Part shown: positions 12,115-25,095 of the stretch, one piece after another | Layout of the letters: each line of letters begins with the position of its first letter | Numbering within the stretch: the stretch's first letter is position 1 | Assembly (NCBI RefSeq): GCF_009017495.1 | Contig: NZ_CP044990.1 | Location: forward strand, 1,073,001 to 1,137,000 | Direction: 5' to 3' | Source of the DNA: Deinococcus sp. AJ005 | GTDB taxonomy: Bacteria; Deinococcota; Deinococci; Deinococcales; Deinococcaceae | DNA length: 64,000 bases | Notes under the pieces: generated by a model | The model's database searches: none | Seen by the model: only the letters and a program-made list of their open reading frames with translations | What the model was told of the DNA's origin: nothing | Translations under genes and position numbers: made by a program

Positions 12115-12863
12115 TACTCGATTTGCAGCAGTTCCCGGTGCGCCAGCCCGCGCCCACTTGCCACCTGCCACGCTCCCCGCGCGTCGCCGCGTTCCACCCG
12201 CGCCATGAACCCCGCATCGGCGGCCAGCGTGGTCAGCAGCCAGAAATCGCCCCAGACCTCCAGACCCCACTGCGCCTGCATGGCTTTGGACGCCGCCACC
12301 CAGACCGGCTCCGAGAGATGTTCCAGCGGCGCGATGAAATGCCACTCGCCGTCCGTGCCGGGGGTGCGGGCCACCTCGCGGTGATACTCGCGTTTCTCGC
12401 GGTTGCTCATGGCTTCCCAGGTGCCTTCCGCGCAGTAGTGGGCCGGAAAGGCGCTGAAGGTGTCGCGGCAGCGGGTGGGGCGGGCCTCGTACTGGGTGCA
12501 GGCTCCAGTTTCGCGGTCCAGCAGCGGGCAGAAGCCCACCTCCTGACGGTGACGCTGCACGTACTGGGCATCATCTTTCGCGGTCCTCGCGTTCTGGAGG
12601 GCGGCGTGGGCGTGCGCTTCCATGGCTTCTGCCTGTGCGGCGTCAATGGCGCGGGCGGTGATGATCGCCTCGGCCAGCGACACCCGGATGGGCATGTTGC
12701 AGCACTGGAAGCACCCCGCCCCGCAGAAGATCTTGCCTCCGCGCGCCGCGTAGCCCGCCTGCCATTTGTCGGCCTGCCGCCCGTAGCGGTCATAGGCCCG
12801 TTGCACGGGGGCTGTGACCGGATCGGTGGCCGAACCATTGGAGGGTGAAGGGGCGCGCGTCAT
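12114..12863 (-). CDS. YkgJ-family cysteine-cluster protein
   Basis: 249 residues. Cysteines are grouped as CGAGCFQCC (N-terminal half) and [25 protein letters not shown], the pattern of the YkgJ/UPF0153 family, which is thought to bind zinc or an iron-sulfur cluster. The C-terminal hundred residues are less conserved in pattern. The stop abuts the palindromic element at 11979-12114. Function is unknown beyond metal binding. Confidence 0.82.
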   Translation of the reverse strand: MTRAPSPSNGSATDPVTAPVQRAYDRYGRQADKWQAGYAARGGKIFCGAGCFQCCNMPIRVSLAEAIITARAIDAAQAEAMEAHAHAALQNARTAKDDAQYVQRHRQEVGFCPLLDRETGACTQYEARPTRCRDTFSAFPAHYCAEGTWEAMSNREKREYHREVARTPGTDGEWHFIAPLEHLSEPVWVAASKAMQAQWGLEVWGDFWLLTTLAADAGFMARVERGDARGAWQVASGRGLAHRELLQIE

Positions 12864-12920
12864 GCGGCGCAGCCTACCGTGCCACCGCGTGCAGGATGGA
12901 GAGGTGGGTGGGATTGACGC

Positions 12921-13926
<1,006 letters not shown>

Positions 13927-13930
<4 letters not shown>

Positions 13931-14274
13931 TCGCTTTCCTCCTTGCGGGTCCAGCGGTTGGCGTCGCGGGTTTCCACCTTGTCCATCATGCGGGCAAAAC
14001 CGCGCTCCAGGCTGATGCCACGCTCATTGGCCATGCAGATCATCACGAACAGCAGGTCCGCCAGTTCCAGCTCTAGGTCGCCCGCGTCCTCACCGGGCTT
14101 GGGCGTCTTGCCGTTCTCGTGGGCGATCACGCGGGCCACCTCGCCCGCTTCCTCGGACAGGCGGGCCATCAGCAGCAGCGGCGGAAAGTACCCCTCCTTA
14201 AACTGCGAGACATACGCGTCCACACGGGCGCTGGCATCGGAAAAGGTCAGGGCATCGGAGCTGGGCTGGGACAT
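13927..14274 (-). CDS. MazG-like nucleotide pyrophosphohydrolase
   Basis: 115 residues, single domain. SEEAGEVARV and LELELADLLFVMICMANE give the ExxE and ExxD Mg-binding motifs of all-alpha NTP pyrophosphatases. These remove abnormal NTPs. The gene overlaps the DinB-like gene by ATGA, and with the Nudix protein it forms a damage-cleanup cluster. Confidence 0.87.
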
Positions 14275-14326
14275 GCCCGCAGGCTAGCGCCTGAGTAGAG
14301 CGGAGTAGAAACAGACGGAGCAGATC

Positions 14327-14356
14327 AAAAAAAGCCCCTCTCCACTGCGGAGAGGG
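14327..14356 (-). terminator. Intrinsic terminator of the 14374-14877 lipoprotein gene
   Basis: On the minus strand CCCTCTCC (14356-14349) pairs with GGAGAGGG (14343-14336), loop of five, then GC and a run of seven U (14333-14327). Confidence 0.85.
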
Positions 14357-14373
14357 ACCAGGATCAGGGTTCT

Positions 14374-14877
14374 TTAGCGGATGTACAGGAAGGTTTCCTG
14401 CACGTCGCGGTCACCCACGGCGTAGGGGTCCAGGTAGGCGGTGGTGGTGGAATTCCAGCGGTTGCTGTCGTAGCTGCCGCTCAGCACGATGGCGGTGGTG
14501 GGGCGCACGCGGGTGAAGATGGCACGCACGCGCTGAATGCCGCGCGGCTCGGCCAGGTTGTACATCACGCCGTCCTCGGGACGCGGGAAGAAGGTGGTCC
14601 CAGCGTTGACGTAGACGTTCTGGGCCAGCACGCTGGCGTAGCCGTTGCTTTGCAGGGCGATCAGGGTCACGTAGCCGGGCGTGCGGGCGCTGAACTGAAA
14701 GCGCACGGCCTCGCCCACGCCGTAGGTGCTGCCCTCGCCCCGGTCAGGCCGCAGGCCGGTGATCAGGTTGCTGCGCTGGGGCTGAATCTGAACATTGGCG
14801 TTGGCATCGGGCCGAACGGTGACGGTACAGGCGCTGAGACCCAGGGCCAGCGCGCCGAACAGAAAGAATGTACGCAT
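14374..14877 (-). CDS. DUF4384-like lipoprotein
   Basis: 167 residues starting MRTFFLFGALALGLSAC, a lipoprotein signal. The mature part (GEAVRFQFSARTPGYVTLIALQ) matches the DUF4384 beta-sandwich style seen in several Deinococcus S-layer- or envelope-associated proteins. The frame is open to 15720, but that extension lies antisense to ftsH and is not believable. The ATG at 14889 is an alternative start. A clear terminator follows. Envelope role inferred only. Confidence 0.82.
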   Translation of the reverse strand: MRTFFLFGALALGLSACTVTVRPDANANVQIQPQRSNLITGLRPDRGEGSTYGVGEAVRFQFSARTPGYVTLIALQSNGYASVLAQNVYVNAGTTFFPRPEDGVMYNLAEPRGIQRVRAIFTRVRPTTAIVLSGSYDSNRWNSTTTAYLDPYAVGDRDVQETFLYIR

Positions 14878-15045
14878 ACCCGGCAGCATAAGCGCTGAGG
14901 CTGACGGGAACCTGAGAGAGAAGCCTACCTTACATTTCAGATTCGTCAGATTCAGGGGAAGGTTGGCCTCGGCAGGTTGCTGAGCGGTGCTGAGATACCG
15001 CCTCTGCTGACGGTTGCCCCGCCCGCCGCTGGCATAGCATGACGC

Positions 15046-16989
15046 ATGTTTCGCGCCCTGCGCTCGCTGGCCCTGCTGTTGTCTTTGGCTGTTCCCCTCG
15101 CCGTGTCCGCTGCTCTGGCCCAGGGGCAGGAGGTATTGCCGGTGGCCACCCAGCCCAGCACCATCAATCAGTCCAGCGCCACGGGACCGGCGGCCACGCC
15201 GAATGCCCCAGCGACGCTGGGCAACCCGGCGGGCGGCGGCTACAGCACCAACCGCTTTTTTGAGGACCTGAAGGCGGGCCGGGTGGCCTCGGTGCGGCTG
15301 GACAGCGCCGGAAACGCCAGCGTGACCTTCCTTGCCGGGTCCGGCACCTCGCAGGCGGTGCGCTCGCTGGTGGTGCCGCCCGACGGCGCGACGCTGGAGA
15401 AGATCCGCGCGGCCAACGTGCCGCTGCGGGTGGTGGCGGGCGGCTCGCCCTTCGGCTGGGTCACGCAGGTGCTGCCGCTGGTCCTGACCGCCCTGATCAT
15501 CGTGGTCCTGTGGCGCAGCATGCGCGGTGCGGGCGGCGGTGGCGGCAACGCGGCCAGCAACTTCGGCAAATCGAAGGCCGCCGTGATCGCCGAGGGCCAG
15601 ATCAAGACCAACTTCACCGATGTTGCGGGCTGCGACGAGGCCAAGCAGGACCTCCAGGAAGTCGTCGATTTCCTTCGCCAGCCCGAGAAGTACCATCAGC
15701 TCGGCGCACGTATTCCCCACGGCGTTCTGCTTGTCGGCCCTCCCGGCTCCGGGAAGACACTCTTAGCTAAAGCTGTCGCTGGGGAAGCCAAAGTTCCGTA
15801 CTTCTCCATCAGCGGCTCTGACTTCGTGGAAATGTTCGTCGGCGTTGGGGCTGCCCGCGTGCGTGACCTGTTCGAGCAGGCCCGCAAGAGTGCGCCGTGC
15901 ATCGTCTTCATCGACGAGATTGACGCTGTAGGCAGAAAGCGCGGCGTTTCGATGCAGGGCGGCAATGATGAGCGCGAACAGACCCTCAACCAGTTGCTGG
16001 TGGAGATGGACGGCTTCGGGAGTGGGCAGGAAGTGATCATTCTGGCGGCCACCAACCGCCCGGATGTGCTGGACGCAGCGCTGCTGCGTCCGGGACGCTT
16101 TGACCGTCAGGTAGTGGTCGACGCCCCGGATGTGCGCGGACGCGAACATATCCTCAAGATTCATGCCCGCAAGAAGCCGTTGGACGTGAGCGTGGACCTG
16201 AGCGTCATCGCGCGGCGCACGGCGGGCATGGTGGGCGCAGACCTTGAAAACCTGTTGAACGAGGCGGCATTGCTGGCCGCCAGAGAGGGCCGGAACCGTA
16301 TCACTGCCAGAGATGTGGATGAGGCCAGAGACCGGGTACTGATGGGACCCGAGCGGCGCAGCATGGTGGTGCGGGAGGCAGACCGCAAGGTCACGGCCTA
16401 TCACGAAGTTGGGCACGCGCTGGCCGCGCAATTGTTGCCGCACGCCAACCGCGTCAACAAACTGACCGTGGTGCCGCGTGGGCGAGCCGCAGGCTTCATG
16501 ATGCCCGACGCCGATGACCGCCTGCATGTCACGCGCCCCGCGCTGGAAGACATGATCGCCGTGGCGCTGGCGGGCCGCGCCGCCGAAGAAGTCATCTACG
16601 GCGAGGTCACCACTGGGGCGCAGAACGACTTCCAGCAGGCCACCAACATTGCCCGCCGGATGGTCACCGAATGGGGCATGAGTGACCGCATCGGCAAGGT
16701 GGCGCTGGCCAGCGATCAGGCGGGCTATCTGGGCGGCGGCTCACAGATGCAGCCCATGTCCGAATCCACTGCCCAGGAAATCGACGAGGAGGTGCGCGCC
16801 CTGATTGACGCCGCCTATGGGCGCGTGCTGACCCTGGTGCGCGAGCATCTGGCCGCCGTCCACGAAATCGTGCGGGTGTTGCTGGTCCGCGAAACACTCT
16901 ACGGCGAGGAATTCTCCACCCTGCTGGCGGGTGGGCAGTTGACCGAGACCGTGCCCGTCAGCCTGGGTAAGACTGCCAGTCTGGCGTGA
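15046..16989 (+). CDS. ftsH: ATP-dependent zinc metalloprotease FtsH
   Basis: 647 residues. An N-terminal hydrophobic signal-anchor, a periplasmic segment and a second membrane helix ([15 protein letters not shown]) precede the AAA domain. Walker A is GPPGSGKT at 231-238, Walker B IVFIDEID at 286-293, and the second region of homology is [20 protein letters not shown]. The zinc site HEVGH is at 453-457. FtsH degrades membrane and short-lived proteins. The 3' end overlaps the convergent EAL gene by 32 bases. Within the AAA domain codon choice is visibly more relaxed than in the flanks. Confidence 0.96.
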   Translation: MFRALRSLALLLSLAVPLAVSAALAQGQEVLPVATQPSTINQSSATGPAATPNAPATLGNPAGGGYSTNRFFEDLKAGRVASVRLDSAGNASVTFLAGSGTSQAVRSLVVPPDGATLEKIRAANVPLRVVAGGSPFGWVTQVLPLVLTALIIVVLWRSMRGAGGGGGNAASNFGKSKAAVIAEGQIKTNFTDVAGCDEAKQDLQEVVDFLRQPEKYHQLGARIPHGVLLVGPPGSGKTLLAKAVAGEAKVPYFSISGSDFVEMFVGVGAARVRDLFEQARKSAPCIVFIDEIDAVGRKRGVSMQGGNDEREQTLNQLLVEMDGFGSGQEVIILAATNRPDVLDAALLRPGRFDRQVVVDAPDVRGREHILKIHARKKPLDVSVDLSVIARRTAGMVGADLENLLNEAALLAAREGRNRITARDVDEARDRVLMGPERRSMVVREADRKVTAYHEVGHALAAQLLPHANRVNKLTVVPRGRAAGFMMPDADDRLHVTRPALEDMIAVALAGRAAEEVIYGEVTTGAQNDFQQATNIARRMVTEWGMSDRIGKVALASDQAGYLGGGSQMQPMSESTAQEIDEEVRALIDAAYGRVLTLVREHLAAVHEIVRVLLVRETLYGEEFSTLLAGGQLTETVPVSLGKTASLA

Positions 16990-18049
16990 CCGTGGGGCCA
17001 GGAACAGGCTGGGCTGCTGGACGCCCCAGGTAATACCCCTGCCCGTAATCGCTGCCCAGGGCGGTGATCAGGGCCAGTTCGCCGGGCGTTTCGATGCCCT
17101 CGGCCACCACCTCGATGCCCAGAGCGTGGGCGTAGGTGATCAGCGCCTGCACCAGCGGGACGCGGGGATCGTCGGCGTGCAGGCCCTGCACCAACGCGCG
17201 GTCCAGCTTGACCACGTCCGGCTGAAGTTCGCTCAGGTAGGCCAGACTGGTGTGTCCGGCCCCCAGATCGTCCAGGGCCACCCGCGCACCCTCTGCGCGG
17301 TAGCGTTCCAGAATGCGGCGCAGCAGGGCCAGATCGGGGAACGCCTCGCTCTCGGTCACTTCAAAGACGAGGCGGGAGAAATCCGCGCCCACCTGACGGC
17401 AGGCCTCGAAGGTGGTCTGAAGGCAGATGTCAGGGTTGTACACCACGCTGGGCGAGAAATTGATAAACAGCCGCTGGCCCGGTGGCAGCGTCGGATAGAC
17501 CTGCATGATGGCGTGCCTGCGGGCGTGGGCATCGAAGGCGCGGGCCTGTCCGTGGGCGGCGGCGGCCAGCAGCAGGGTATCTGCACCAAGTTGCTCCCCA
17601 TTCCACCGGGCGCGCACCAGCGCCTCATGACCATGAACCTGCATATTGTGCAGGCGCACGATGGGCTGCACCATGAAATGGATCTGCTGGGCAGCCCCGG
17701 CAAACCAGGGGGTGTTCAGGCGGCGCAGCCACTGCTCCAGCGGCGCGATCTGCCAGGGGTCCGGCCCGCCGCCCTGCCACGGCGTGGCCAGCAGTTCATG
17801 CCGCTCGGAGACTGAGAAGCTGTCCAGCAGTGCATTCAGATCGGCCAAGTTCTCGGGCAGGACCACCAGCGTCTGTCCGTGGGTCTGGTAGGTCAGGTGG
17901 TGGGCCTCCAGCGCCAGCCACAGCTTGCGCTGGACATGGGCAGAGGCGCTGTGCAGCGCGAGCCGGTCCGGTTGACCCAGGGCTGTGGGAGACAGGGTCT
18001 GGCAATCGCAGACCCCCAGCGAGGATGAGGAGGGAAGGTCAGGACCCAT
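16958..18049 (-). CDS. EAL-domain protein, probable c-di-GMP phosphodiesterase
   Basis: 363 residues. After about 115 residues of unassigned N-terminal domain comes an EAL domain: [31 protein letters not shown] (DDFGTG-like), [15 protein letters not shown] and GYYLG. The metal- and substrate-binding residues appear intact, so hydrolysis of c-di-GMP to pGpG is likely. There is no GGDEF domain. The N-terminal domain is probably sensory, and I cannot name its signal. Confidence 0.9.
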   Translation of the reverse strand: MGPDLPSSSSLGVCDCQTLSPTALGQPDRLALHSASAHVQRKLWLALEAHHLTYQTHGQTLVVLPENLADLNALLDSFSVSERHELLATPWQGGGPDPWQIAPLEQWLRRLNTPWFAGAAQQIHFMVQPIVRLHNMQVHGHEALVRARWNGEQLGADTLLLAAAAHGQARAFDAHARRHAIMQVYPTLPPGQRLFINFSPSVVYNPDICLQTTFEACRQVGADFSRLVFEVTESEAFPDLALLRRILERYRAEGARVALDDLGAGHTSLAYLSELQPDVVKLDRALVQGLHADDPRVPLVQALITYAHALGIEVVAEGIETPGELALITALGSDYGQGYYLGRPAAQPVPGPTVTPDWQSYPG

Positions 18050-18133
18050 GAAACAGTTTTAGCAGCAGGACTCTGACAAACACATCATTCACGGATGTTC
18101 TGCGGGTCAGAACTGGCCGTCAGGATGGGGCCA

Positions 18134-19312
18134 TCAGTCCTCGTCCTCCGGGTCACGGCTCTCGCTGGGCTTGATGGGGGACTGGGTGCGGTTCTGCTCT
18201 TTCAGGTCCGGCCCGCTGCTATCGCGGGTCAGCCTGATCTCGATGGGTGCGCCGCCAAAATTCAGGCTGCGCTGTGGGAAGGGAATCTCTATGCCGGCCT
18301 GATCCATGGCAATTTTAATCCGGCGGTTGAATTCGCGGCCCACCGCGTACTGGCTCTTGGGCAACACCTTGAACAGGGCGCGCAGGGTCACGCCGTCGGC
18401 AGCCAGTTGCGTGACGCCCTGAATGTCGGGTTCCTCCAGAAAGAATTTCTTCCACTCCTGATCGTTGTAAATCTCGTCGCTGACGGCCTTCAGCACCCGC
18501 AATGCATCGTTGATGTTGGCCGCGTAGGTCACGTCCACTGTGGCAACCACCCGGCTCCAGTCCTTGCTGCTCACACTGACGGTGTTGATCTGGCCGTTGG
18601 GGATCAGGTGAACCGTGCCGTCCAGGGCGCGCAGGGCGGTCAGGCGCAGGTTGAGCGTCTCTACGTTGCCGCTGAGGAGGCCATTGTTGACGCTGATCAC
18701 GTCGCCCACGCCGTACTGATCTTCCAGCAGAATAAAAAAGCCGGTGAAGACGTCCTTGATCAGGCTTTGCGCCCCGAAGCCGACTGCCAGCCCCAGCACC
18801 GAGACCCCGGCCAGCAGACTGGTGGCATTCACGCCCAGCGCCTGAAGGCCCGCGATCAGGCTGATGATGATGATGGTGACCTTGAGGGTGCTTTCCACCA
18901 CGCCTTTGAGGGTCTGTACGCGCACATTGCGGCGGTTGAATTCGTCGTCTTCGGCCACGATGCGCTGGCTGAAGGTGCCGACCATTCGCCACGCGATCAG
19001 TGCGAGTGCCACGATCACCACGGCCTGTCCGGCGGTGTTGCGGAAGCCCTCGGCGATGCTCTGGCCCAGCCCGAACAGCACCGGAACATCCGGCAGGTAG
19101 ATCTTGTAGGTGGCGTAGGCGACGTAGCCCACCACGACCACGGCCAGCCACAGCCACTTGAGGGCCAGCAGCATGCGCGCGCCGACCTGCCCACGCAGGG
19201 TTCGCAGCAGAATGCGCCCGAAACGGTGGACGGCGTAGGAAATGACCAGCGCAATCGCCAGCCACAGCCACACGCTGGGTTTGGAAAGTTGAACGAGCAG
19301 GATATCCAGCAT
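18134..19312 (-). CDS. Small-conductance mechanosensitive ion channel (MscS family)
   Basis: 392 residues from the ATG at 19312 (MLDILLVQLSKP). Four or so hydrophobic helices precede the pore helix VLGLAVGFGAQSLIKDVFTGFF, the MscS signature, then the beta domain (LLEDQYGVGDVISV) and the alpha/beta C-terminal domain. The tail is charged and low in complexity (SESRDPEDED). It releases solutes on hypo-osmotic shock. The longer open frame to 19744 lies over the next gene and is rejected. Confidence 0.93.
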   Translation of the reverse strand: MLDILLVQLSKPSVWLWLAIALVISYAVHRFGRILLRTLRGQVGARMLLALKWLWLAVVVVGYVAYATYKIYLPDVPVLFGLGQSIAEGFRNTAGQAVVIVALALIAWRMVGTFSQRIVAEDDEFNRRNVRVQTLKGVVESTLKVTIIIISLIAGLQALGVNATSLLAGVSVLGLAVGFGAQSLIKDVFTGFFILLEDQYGVGDVISVNNGLLSGNVETLNLRLTALRALDGTVHLIPNGQINTVSVSSKDWSRVVATVDVTYAANINDALRVLKAVSDEIYNDQEWKKFFLEEPDIQGVTQLAADGVTLRALFKVLPKSQYAVGREFNRRIKIAMDQAGIEIPFPQRSLNFGGAPIEIRLTRDSSGPDLKEQNRTQSPIKPSESRDPEDED

Positions 19313-19561
19313 AGCGGGCCAGTCTCTCACAAAGTGTCTGACGCCGGAATGACAGCCTGATGGGAACTTAAGGGGAGGGGCAGGCTGCCGTGCGTGCAAA
19401 TGCTCCAGACTCGCCCAGATGCTGAAAGGGACTCCCATCGCTGCTAGCGAGTCTTTTCCTCTTCTCGCTCCATTCAGATTTGTTTGCCCCCATTGTAAGT
19501 TCCTACCAACTGTCCGCCCCGCCGCATGCGCCGCTGCCCCCGGCCCACTAGACTGCCCGGC

Positions 19562-19915
19562 ATGTCTCCCGAACCCAGCAAACCAGACGCCAAAAAGCCA
19601 GATGTCAATAAGACAGACAAGCCCATTTCCCCCAATGACCGCGCCCGCCTGGACCCGGTGTTCATGCAGGTGGTGCTGGACGTGCAGGCGCAGGTACAAC
19701 AGACCCAGCCCGCGCAGGCTGGCAATCTGGCCGCCATGTTCCACAAGGAGACGATGGGCGACGCCCTCCAGGGTCTGGCCATGCTGATCGCGGGCTGGAA
19801 CCAGAACCGTATCGACGGCGCGGGCCTGGGCCGGACCGTCAAATCCCTGCGCGCCCTGGACCTGCCAGAACTGGGTGATCGGATGGAAAAGCTGCGCCAG
19901 ATCGACGAGGGCTAG
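19562..19915 (+). CDS. Hypothetical protein, small and soluble
   Basis: 117 residues from the ATG at 19562. A Lys/Asp/Pro-rich N terminus (PSKPDAKKPDVNKTDKPISP) is followed by a compact, probably helical region (FMQVVLDVQAQVQQTQPAQA). No signal, membrane helix or motif is recognised. Composition and codon use match the neighbouring core genes, so it is likely real. Confidence 0.6.
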   Translation: MSPEPSKPDAKKPDVNKTDKPISPNDRARLDPVFMQVVLDVQAQVQQTQPAQAGNLAAMFHKETMGDALQGLAMLIAGWNQNRIDGAGLGRTVKSLRALDLPELGDRMEKLRQIDEG

Positions 19916-20135
19916 GCGGGGTGGGGGAAAGGGAAGGTGACGGATTCGGCTGGAGGGTTGCCCTGCCCGTTTAATCCCTCTGCTTTGCGGCTCTGCAAGT
20001 CCCCTTCTTCGGAGGACCTCCTCTTAGAAGGGAGGTAAGGGTTGCGGAATTGCTGTGCCACTTGCGTCTCTCGGCTCGCTTTGAGGGGGAGATAAGGGAT
20101 TTGCCCTGCTACTCAGCAAACATCTCCCTCTCGCA

Positions 20136-20801
20136 TCACGGCCTCTTGCGCCTTGCCCGGAAGGTCACGAGATCGGCGTACATGCGGGTTCTGGCCCACG
20201 CACCGTTCCAGAAACCGCGTTTCTTTTCCTTCAGCACCTGTCCCACATTCGGCAGTTCTATGTAATCCCAGCGTGCCCCGGTGTCTTTCAGGTACGCAGT
20301 GATGGCCGGTTCGGGCCAGCGTTCCTCGCCCAGATGGGGGACGGCCAGCAGCAGGGCGCGGCGGCAGACCCGCTGACCGCTCAGGTTTGGTGTCAGTTTG
20401 TTGCCCCAGTCGGTCACGAAGCCGCCGCCCTCGAAGACCCCGATGCTCATGTCCAGTCTGCCGTCCAGCACGGGCCGCAGCATCCGCTCCAGGTGATCCA
20501 GCGTCAGGCCGGTCAGATCGGCGTCCAGCATGATGATGAACTCGGCGTCCGTGGCGTCCAGCGCCGCGCGCAGGGCCGCGCCCTTGCCGACATTCTCACT
20601 CAGCTCAACCACTCTGGCCCCTGCCGCGCGGGCCACCGCCGCCGTGTCGTCGTCACTGCCGTCGGAGGCCACCACCACGTCTGGCGTCAATTCCAGCGCC
20701 ACGCGTACCACCTCCGCCACCGTTTCGCTCTCGTTGTAGGCAGGAATGACAGTCGCCACGGACGGGGCTTTGGGGGTCTGCGCGTCCGGCATGTCATGCA
20801 T
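20136..20801 (-). CDS. Family 2 glycosyltransferase
   Basis: 221 residues. ATVIPAYNESETVAEVVRVA and VVVASDGSDDDT begin a GT-A fold. FIIMLDADLTGL contains the DxD nucleotide-sugar/metal motif. It resembles GpgS/DPM-like enzymes that make glycosyl-phospholipids or glycosylglycerates; the acceptor is unknown. Starts at 20801 or 20792 are both possible. It is divergent from argS, which starts 77 bases away. Confidence 0.85.
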   Translation of the reverse strand: MHDMPDAQTPKAPSVATVIPAYNESETVAEVVRVALELTPDVVVASDGSDDDTAAVARAAGARVVELSENVGKGAALRAALDATDAEFIIMLDADLTGLTLDHLERMLRPVLDGRLDMSIGVFEGGGFVTDWGNKLTPNLSGQRVCRRALLLAVPHLGEERWPEPAITAYLKDTGARWDYIELPNVGQVLKEKKRGFWNGAWARTRMYADLVTFRARRKRP

Positions 20802-20877
20802 GGTACTTCGGAGGCGAGTCGGCTCTGACAGATGGGGCCAGAGTGTGAAGGCTCCGTCTGCCCTAAACTCCCATGTT

Positions 20878-22710
<1,833 letters not shown>

Positions 22711-22760
22711 AAGGCAGAACATCTGAAGGCTACTCTTCCGGCTTTCAGATGTTCTGCCTT
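22711..22760. terminator. Long perfect hairpin after argS
   Basis: Seventeen bases (AAGGCAGAACATCTGAA, 22711-22727) are perfectly inverted at 22744-22760 around a 16-base loop. It sits between convergent argS and the hydrolase gene. There is no strong T-run, so it is either a weak bidirectional terminator or a structured repeat. Confidence 0.65.
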
Positions 22761-22772
22761 CTGGACTTCCTC

Positions 22773-23708
22773 TTACTTGACGGCCTTTGCCGCCACCCGT
22801 CCTTCGAGCCGCTTGTAAAAGCCCACCAATTTCTGTGCCATGTCCGGGGTGAAGCGGTTGCCGCCCAGGTGGGGGCCGGTCAAGGACACGAACTCGCTGG
22901 TCCCCAGGGCAGCGTGCGGGTACAGGCGTTCGCCGTTGGTCAGGGCCGGAACGGTGCCGTCGTTGACGCTGGCAGCCACGAAAAGCGGCAGGTACGGCGC
23001 TTTGAAGGTCTGCATCAGTGGGTCCAGCCCTGGCGGCGGCTCGCTCTGCGTGCCGTAAGCCACGCTGATCTCCTTGCGGCGGGCCGGCGAGGCGCTCCAG
23101 GCCACCCGCAGGTCTGTCCAGGCGTCTATCAAAGCCACGCCGCTCACCCGGTAGGGGCCGCCGGGCAGGGCGCTGCGCAGCGCCATCAGGCCGCCCATGC
23201 TCAGGCCCAGGGCGTAGGTGTGGCCATTCCAGGAAAAGCGCTTGAGAGCCGCCGCGTGGACCTGCCCCACTTCCTTCAGGGCACTCGGGCTGCCCCAGGT
23301 GGTCAGGCCGCCGTCTCCACTGAGCAGCACGGCAAAATGTGAATCCAGCAGGGCGTCGATCAGCACCCGGAAGCTTTCGCTGTCGCGCAGGCGGGCCGCG
23401 CTCTGGTTGCGCGGGTGCGAGACCACCACCAGCGGGCAGGGCAGGTAGGTGCAACTGTCGGGAATACGCAGCAGCGATTCACGCCCCGCAGGACCCAGCG
23501 GCAGCCAGTCCACCGGCTGCACCCCGCTGTTGGACGGCAGGGTGCCCGGCGGGAACGCGGACGAGAAACCGGCTCCGGTAGCGGTTCCGGTGCCCGTCGC
23601 GGTTCCGGCAGGGTGGGTGCCGGGCGGAAAGTAGGAGGGGACGCTGGCCCTTGCCCCCGAAAGAACAGACAGGGCCACAAAGGCCATCAAAGAAAGTAAC
23701 CGACTCAC
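22773..23708 (-). CDS. Secreted alpha/beta hydrolase
   Basis: 311 residues from a GTG at 23708. The signal peptide is VSRLLSLMAFVALSVLSGARA, followed by a low-complexity Gly/Thr/Ala linker (TATGTGTATGAG). The nucleophile elbow is GLSMGG; a late NDGTVP segment and TGPHLGGN could supply the acid and histidine. Probable esterase or peptidase outside the cytoplasm; substrate unknown. Confidence 0.8.
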   Translation of the reverse strand: MSRLLSLMAFVALSVLSGARASVPSYFPPGTHPAGTATGTGTATGAGFSSAFPPGTLPSNSGVQPVDWLPLGPAGRESLLRIPDSCTYLPCPLVVVSHPRNQSAARLRDSESFRVLIDALLDSHFAVLLSGDGGLTTWGSPSALKEVGQVHAAALKRFSWNGHTYALGLSMGGLMALRSALPGGPYRVSGVALIDAWTDLRVAWSASPARRKEISVAYGTQSEPPPGLDPLMQTFKAPYLPLFVAASVNDGTVPALTNGERLYPHAALGTSEFVSLTGPHLGGNRFTPDMAQKLVGFYKRLEGRVAAKAVK

Positions 23709-23825
23709 AACGTTGCCGACTGTAGCGCGCCTGACCTGACGCCGGACTGACACGGTGTGACGGCACGGTCTGGCAAACATGGTGTGGCAAACAAGGTGTG
23801 GTGGGAGCCTGCTGGCCACCCCTGC

Positions 23826-25010
23826 TCAGCGGCCAAAGAGAAGCCTACTCAGGCGGGTCTCTACCAGCAGCAGCGCCAGGATAGCGGGTAGCAGCAGGGA
23901 CACCAGGAAATAGCCCACGATGGTCAGCGCGAAGACCAGCGGGTCGCCGCCTGGCGCGTGCATGGTTTCCAGCGTTTGCAGGATGGCCGGGTGGATCAGG
24001 TAGATCTGGAGGCTGAACATGCCGATGATGCCCAGGGCCACCCGCCACGCCCCGGCGAAGCGTTGCAGGCTGTAGGCCACCCCCAGCACGATCAGGGCCA
24101 TCAGGGTGGTGTAGGCCCAGCTCAGGCTGGAATACACCATTGGCACCACTGGTTCGCCCCGCACGTAGGCCAGCGCCTGCGGCAGGTATAGCGCGTAGAC
24201 TAGGGCCGCCCCAGCGATCAGAAACACCCGGTTCCTGCGCCACCACGCCGGGAATTCGTCCAGGCGTGCGCCCACCGCCGCGCCCACCGTGACTGGCAGC
24301 ATGTACCACAGCACCGTGCTGGCCGGAAAGGGCAGCCGCAGAACTTCGCGGTTGAGGACATAGACGCCCAGTTGCAGCGCCGCGCCGATCAGCAGGGCCA
24401 GCACAATGGGCGGTCTGCGGCGGGCCAGCGGCAGCAGCAGCGGGATCACCAGATACACTTCCAGTGCCACCAGCAGGAAATACAGGTGGTAACTGGCCTT
24501 GCCGTATTGCAGGTAGAACAGCCACTTGTCGGGATCGGTCAACGTCGATGCCGGGCGCTGTCCGGTCCACACGTACCACGCGATGTACAGCCCAGACCAC
24601 AGCAGGTAAGGCCATGCCCCACGTGTGACCCGCCGGAAGAAATAGCGCCCCGGCCTGAAGTTTTTCAGCAGACTGCGGGTCAGCACCACCGCCGACAGGA
24701 AAACGAAGGCAGGCACGGCAAAATGCAGCGTGCGGTTGATCAGTTGCAGCAGCAGGAAGCTCAGCGTATCGGGCACCGCGTAGCGCAGCGCCAGACCGGA
24801 AGTGTGGTGGGCCACCACTTCCAGAATAGTGAGTCCCCGGAACAGGTCGATGGCCGTCAGCTTGTGCGGTGTTCCGCCCGTCGTGGTGGATTCGGCTTCC
24901 GACGGAGGGACAAGCTCCTCAAAATCGAGGTCGAATTCAAGACCTTCCGGTGGGCGCGGTAAAGGCTGCGGCTCCGGCTCGGCAGGGAGGGGGAAACGAA
25001 TCTGGGTCAT
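23826..25010 (-). CDS. Acyltransferase-3 family membrane protein
   Basis: 394 residues. After about 50 residues of Pro/Glu-rich cytoplasmic N terminus comes AIDLFRGLTILEVVAHHTSG, the acyltransferase-3 (OafA-like) signature with the catalytic histidine. About ten membrane helices follow. The family O-acylates surface glycans or secondary lipids. Target unknown. Confidence 0.88.
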   Translation of the reverse strand: MTQIRFPLPAEPEPQPLPRPPEGLEFDLDFEELVPPSEAESTTTGGTPHKLTAIDLFRGLTILEVVAHHTSGLALRYAVPDTLSFLLLQLINRTLHFAVPAFVFLSAVVLTRSLLKNFRPGRYFFRRVTRGAWPYLLWSGLYIAWYVWTGQRPASTLTDPDKWLFYLQYGKASYHLYFLLVALEVYLVIPLLLPLARRRPPIVLALLIGAALQLGVYVLNREVLRLPFPASTVLWYMLPVTVGAAVGARLDEFPAWWRRNRVFLIAGAALVYALYLPQALAYVRGEPVVPMVYSSLSWAYTTLMALIVLGVAYSLQRFAGAWRVALGIIGMFSLQIYLIHPAILQTLETMHAPGGDPLVFALTIVGYFLVSLLLPAILALLLVETRLSRLLFGR

Positions 25011-25095
25011 ATGAAATCACGCGTGTGCTGAACGCAGTCTAGAGGATTTGCTGGACGCGTCGGCGTTCCGGTGGGGTCATCCACAAGGCCCCGCC

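Noticed and set aside
14878..15720. N-terminal extension of the DUF4384-like lipoprotein
   Set aside because: Antisense to ftsH and lacking domain features, while the lipoprotein signal starts at 14877.
15763..16527. 254-codon minus-strand frame over ftsH
   Set aside because: Mirror of the conserved AAA and protease motifs; not a gene.
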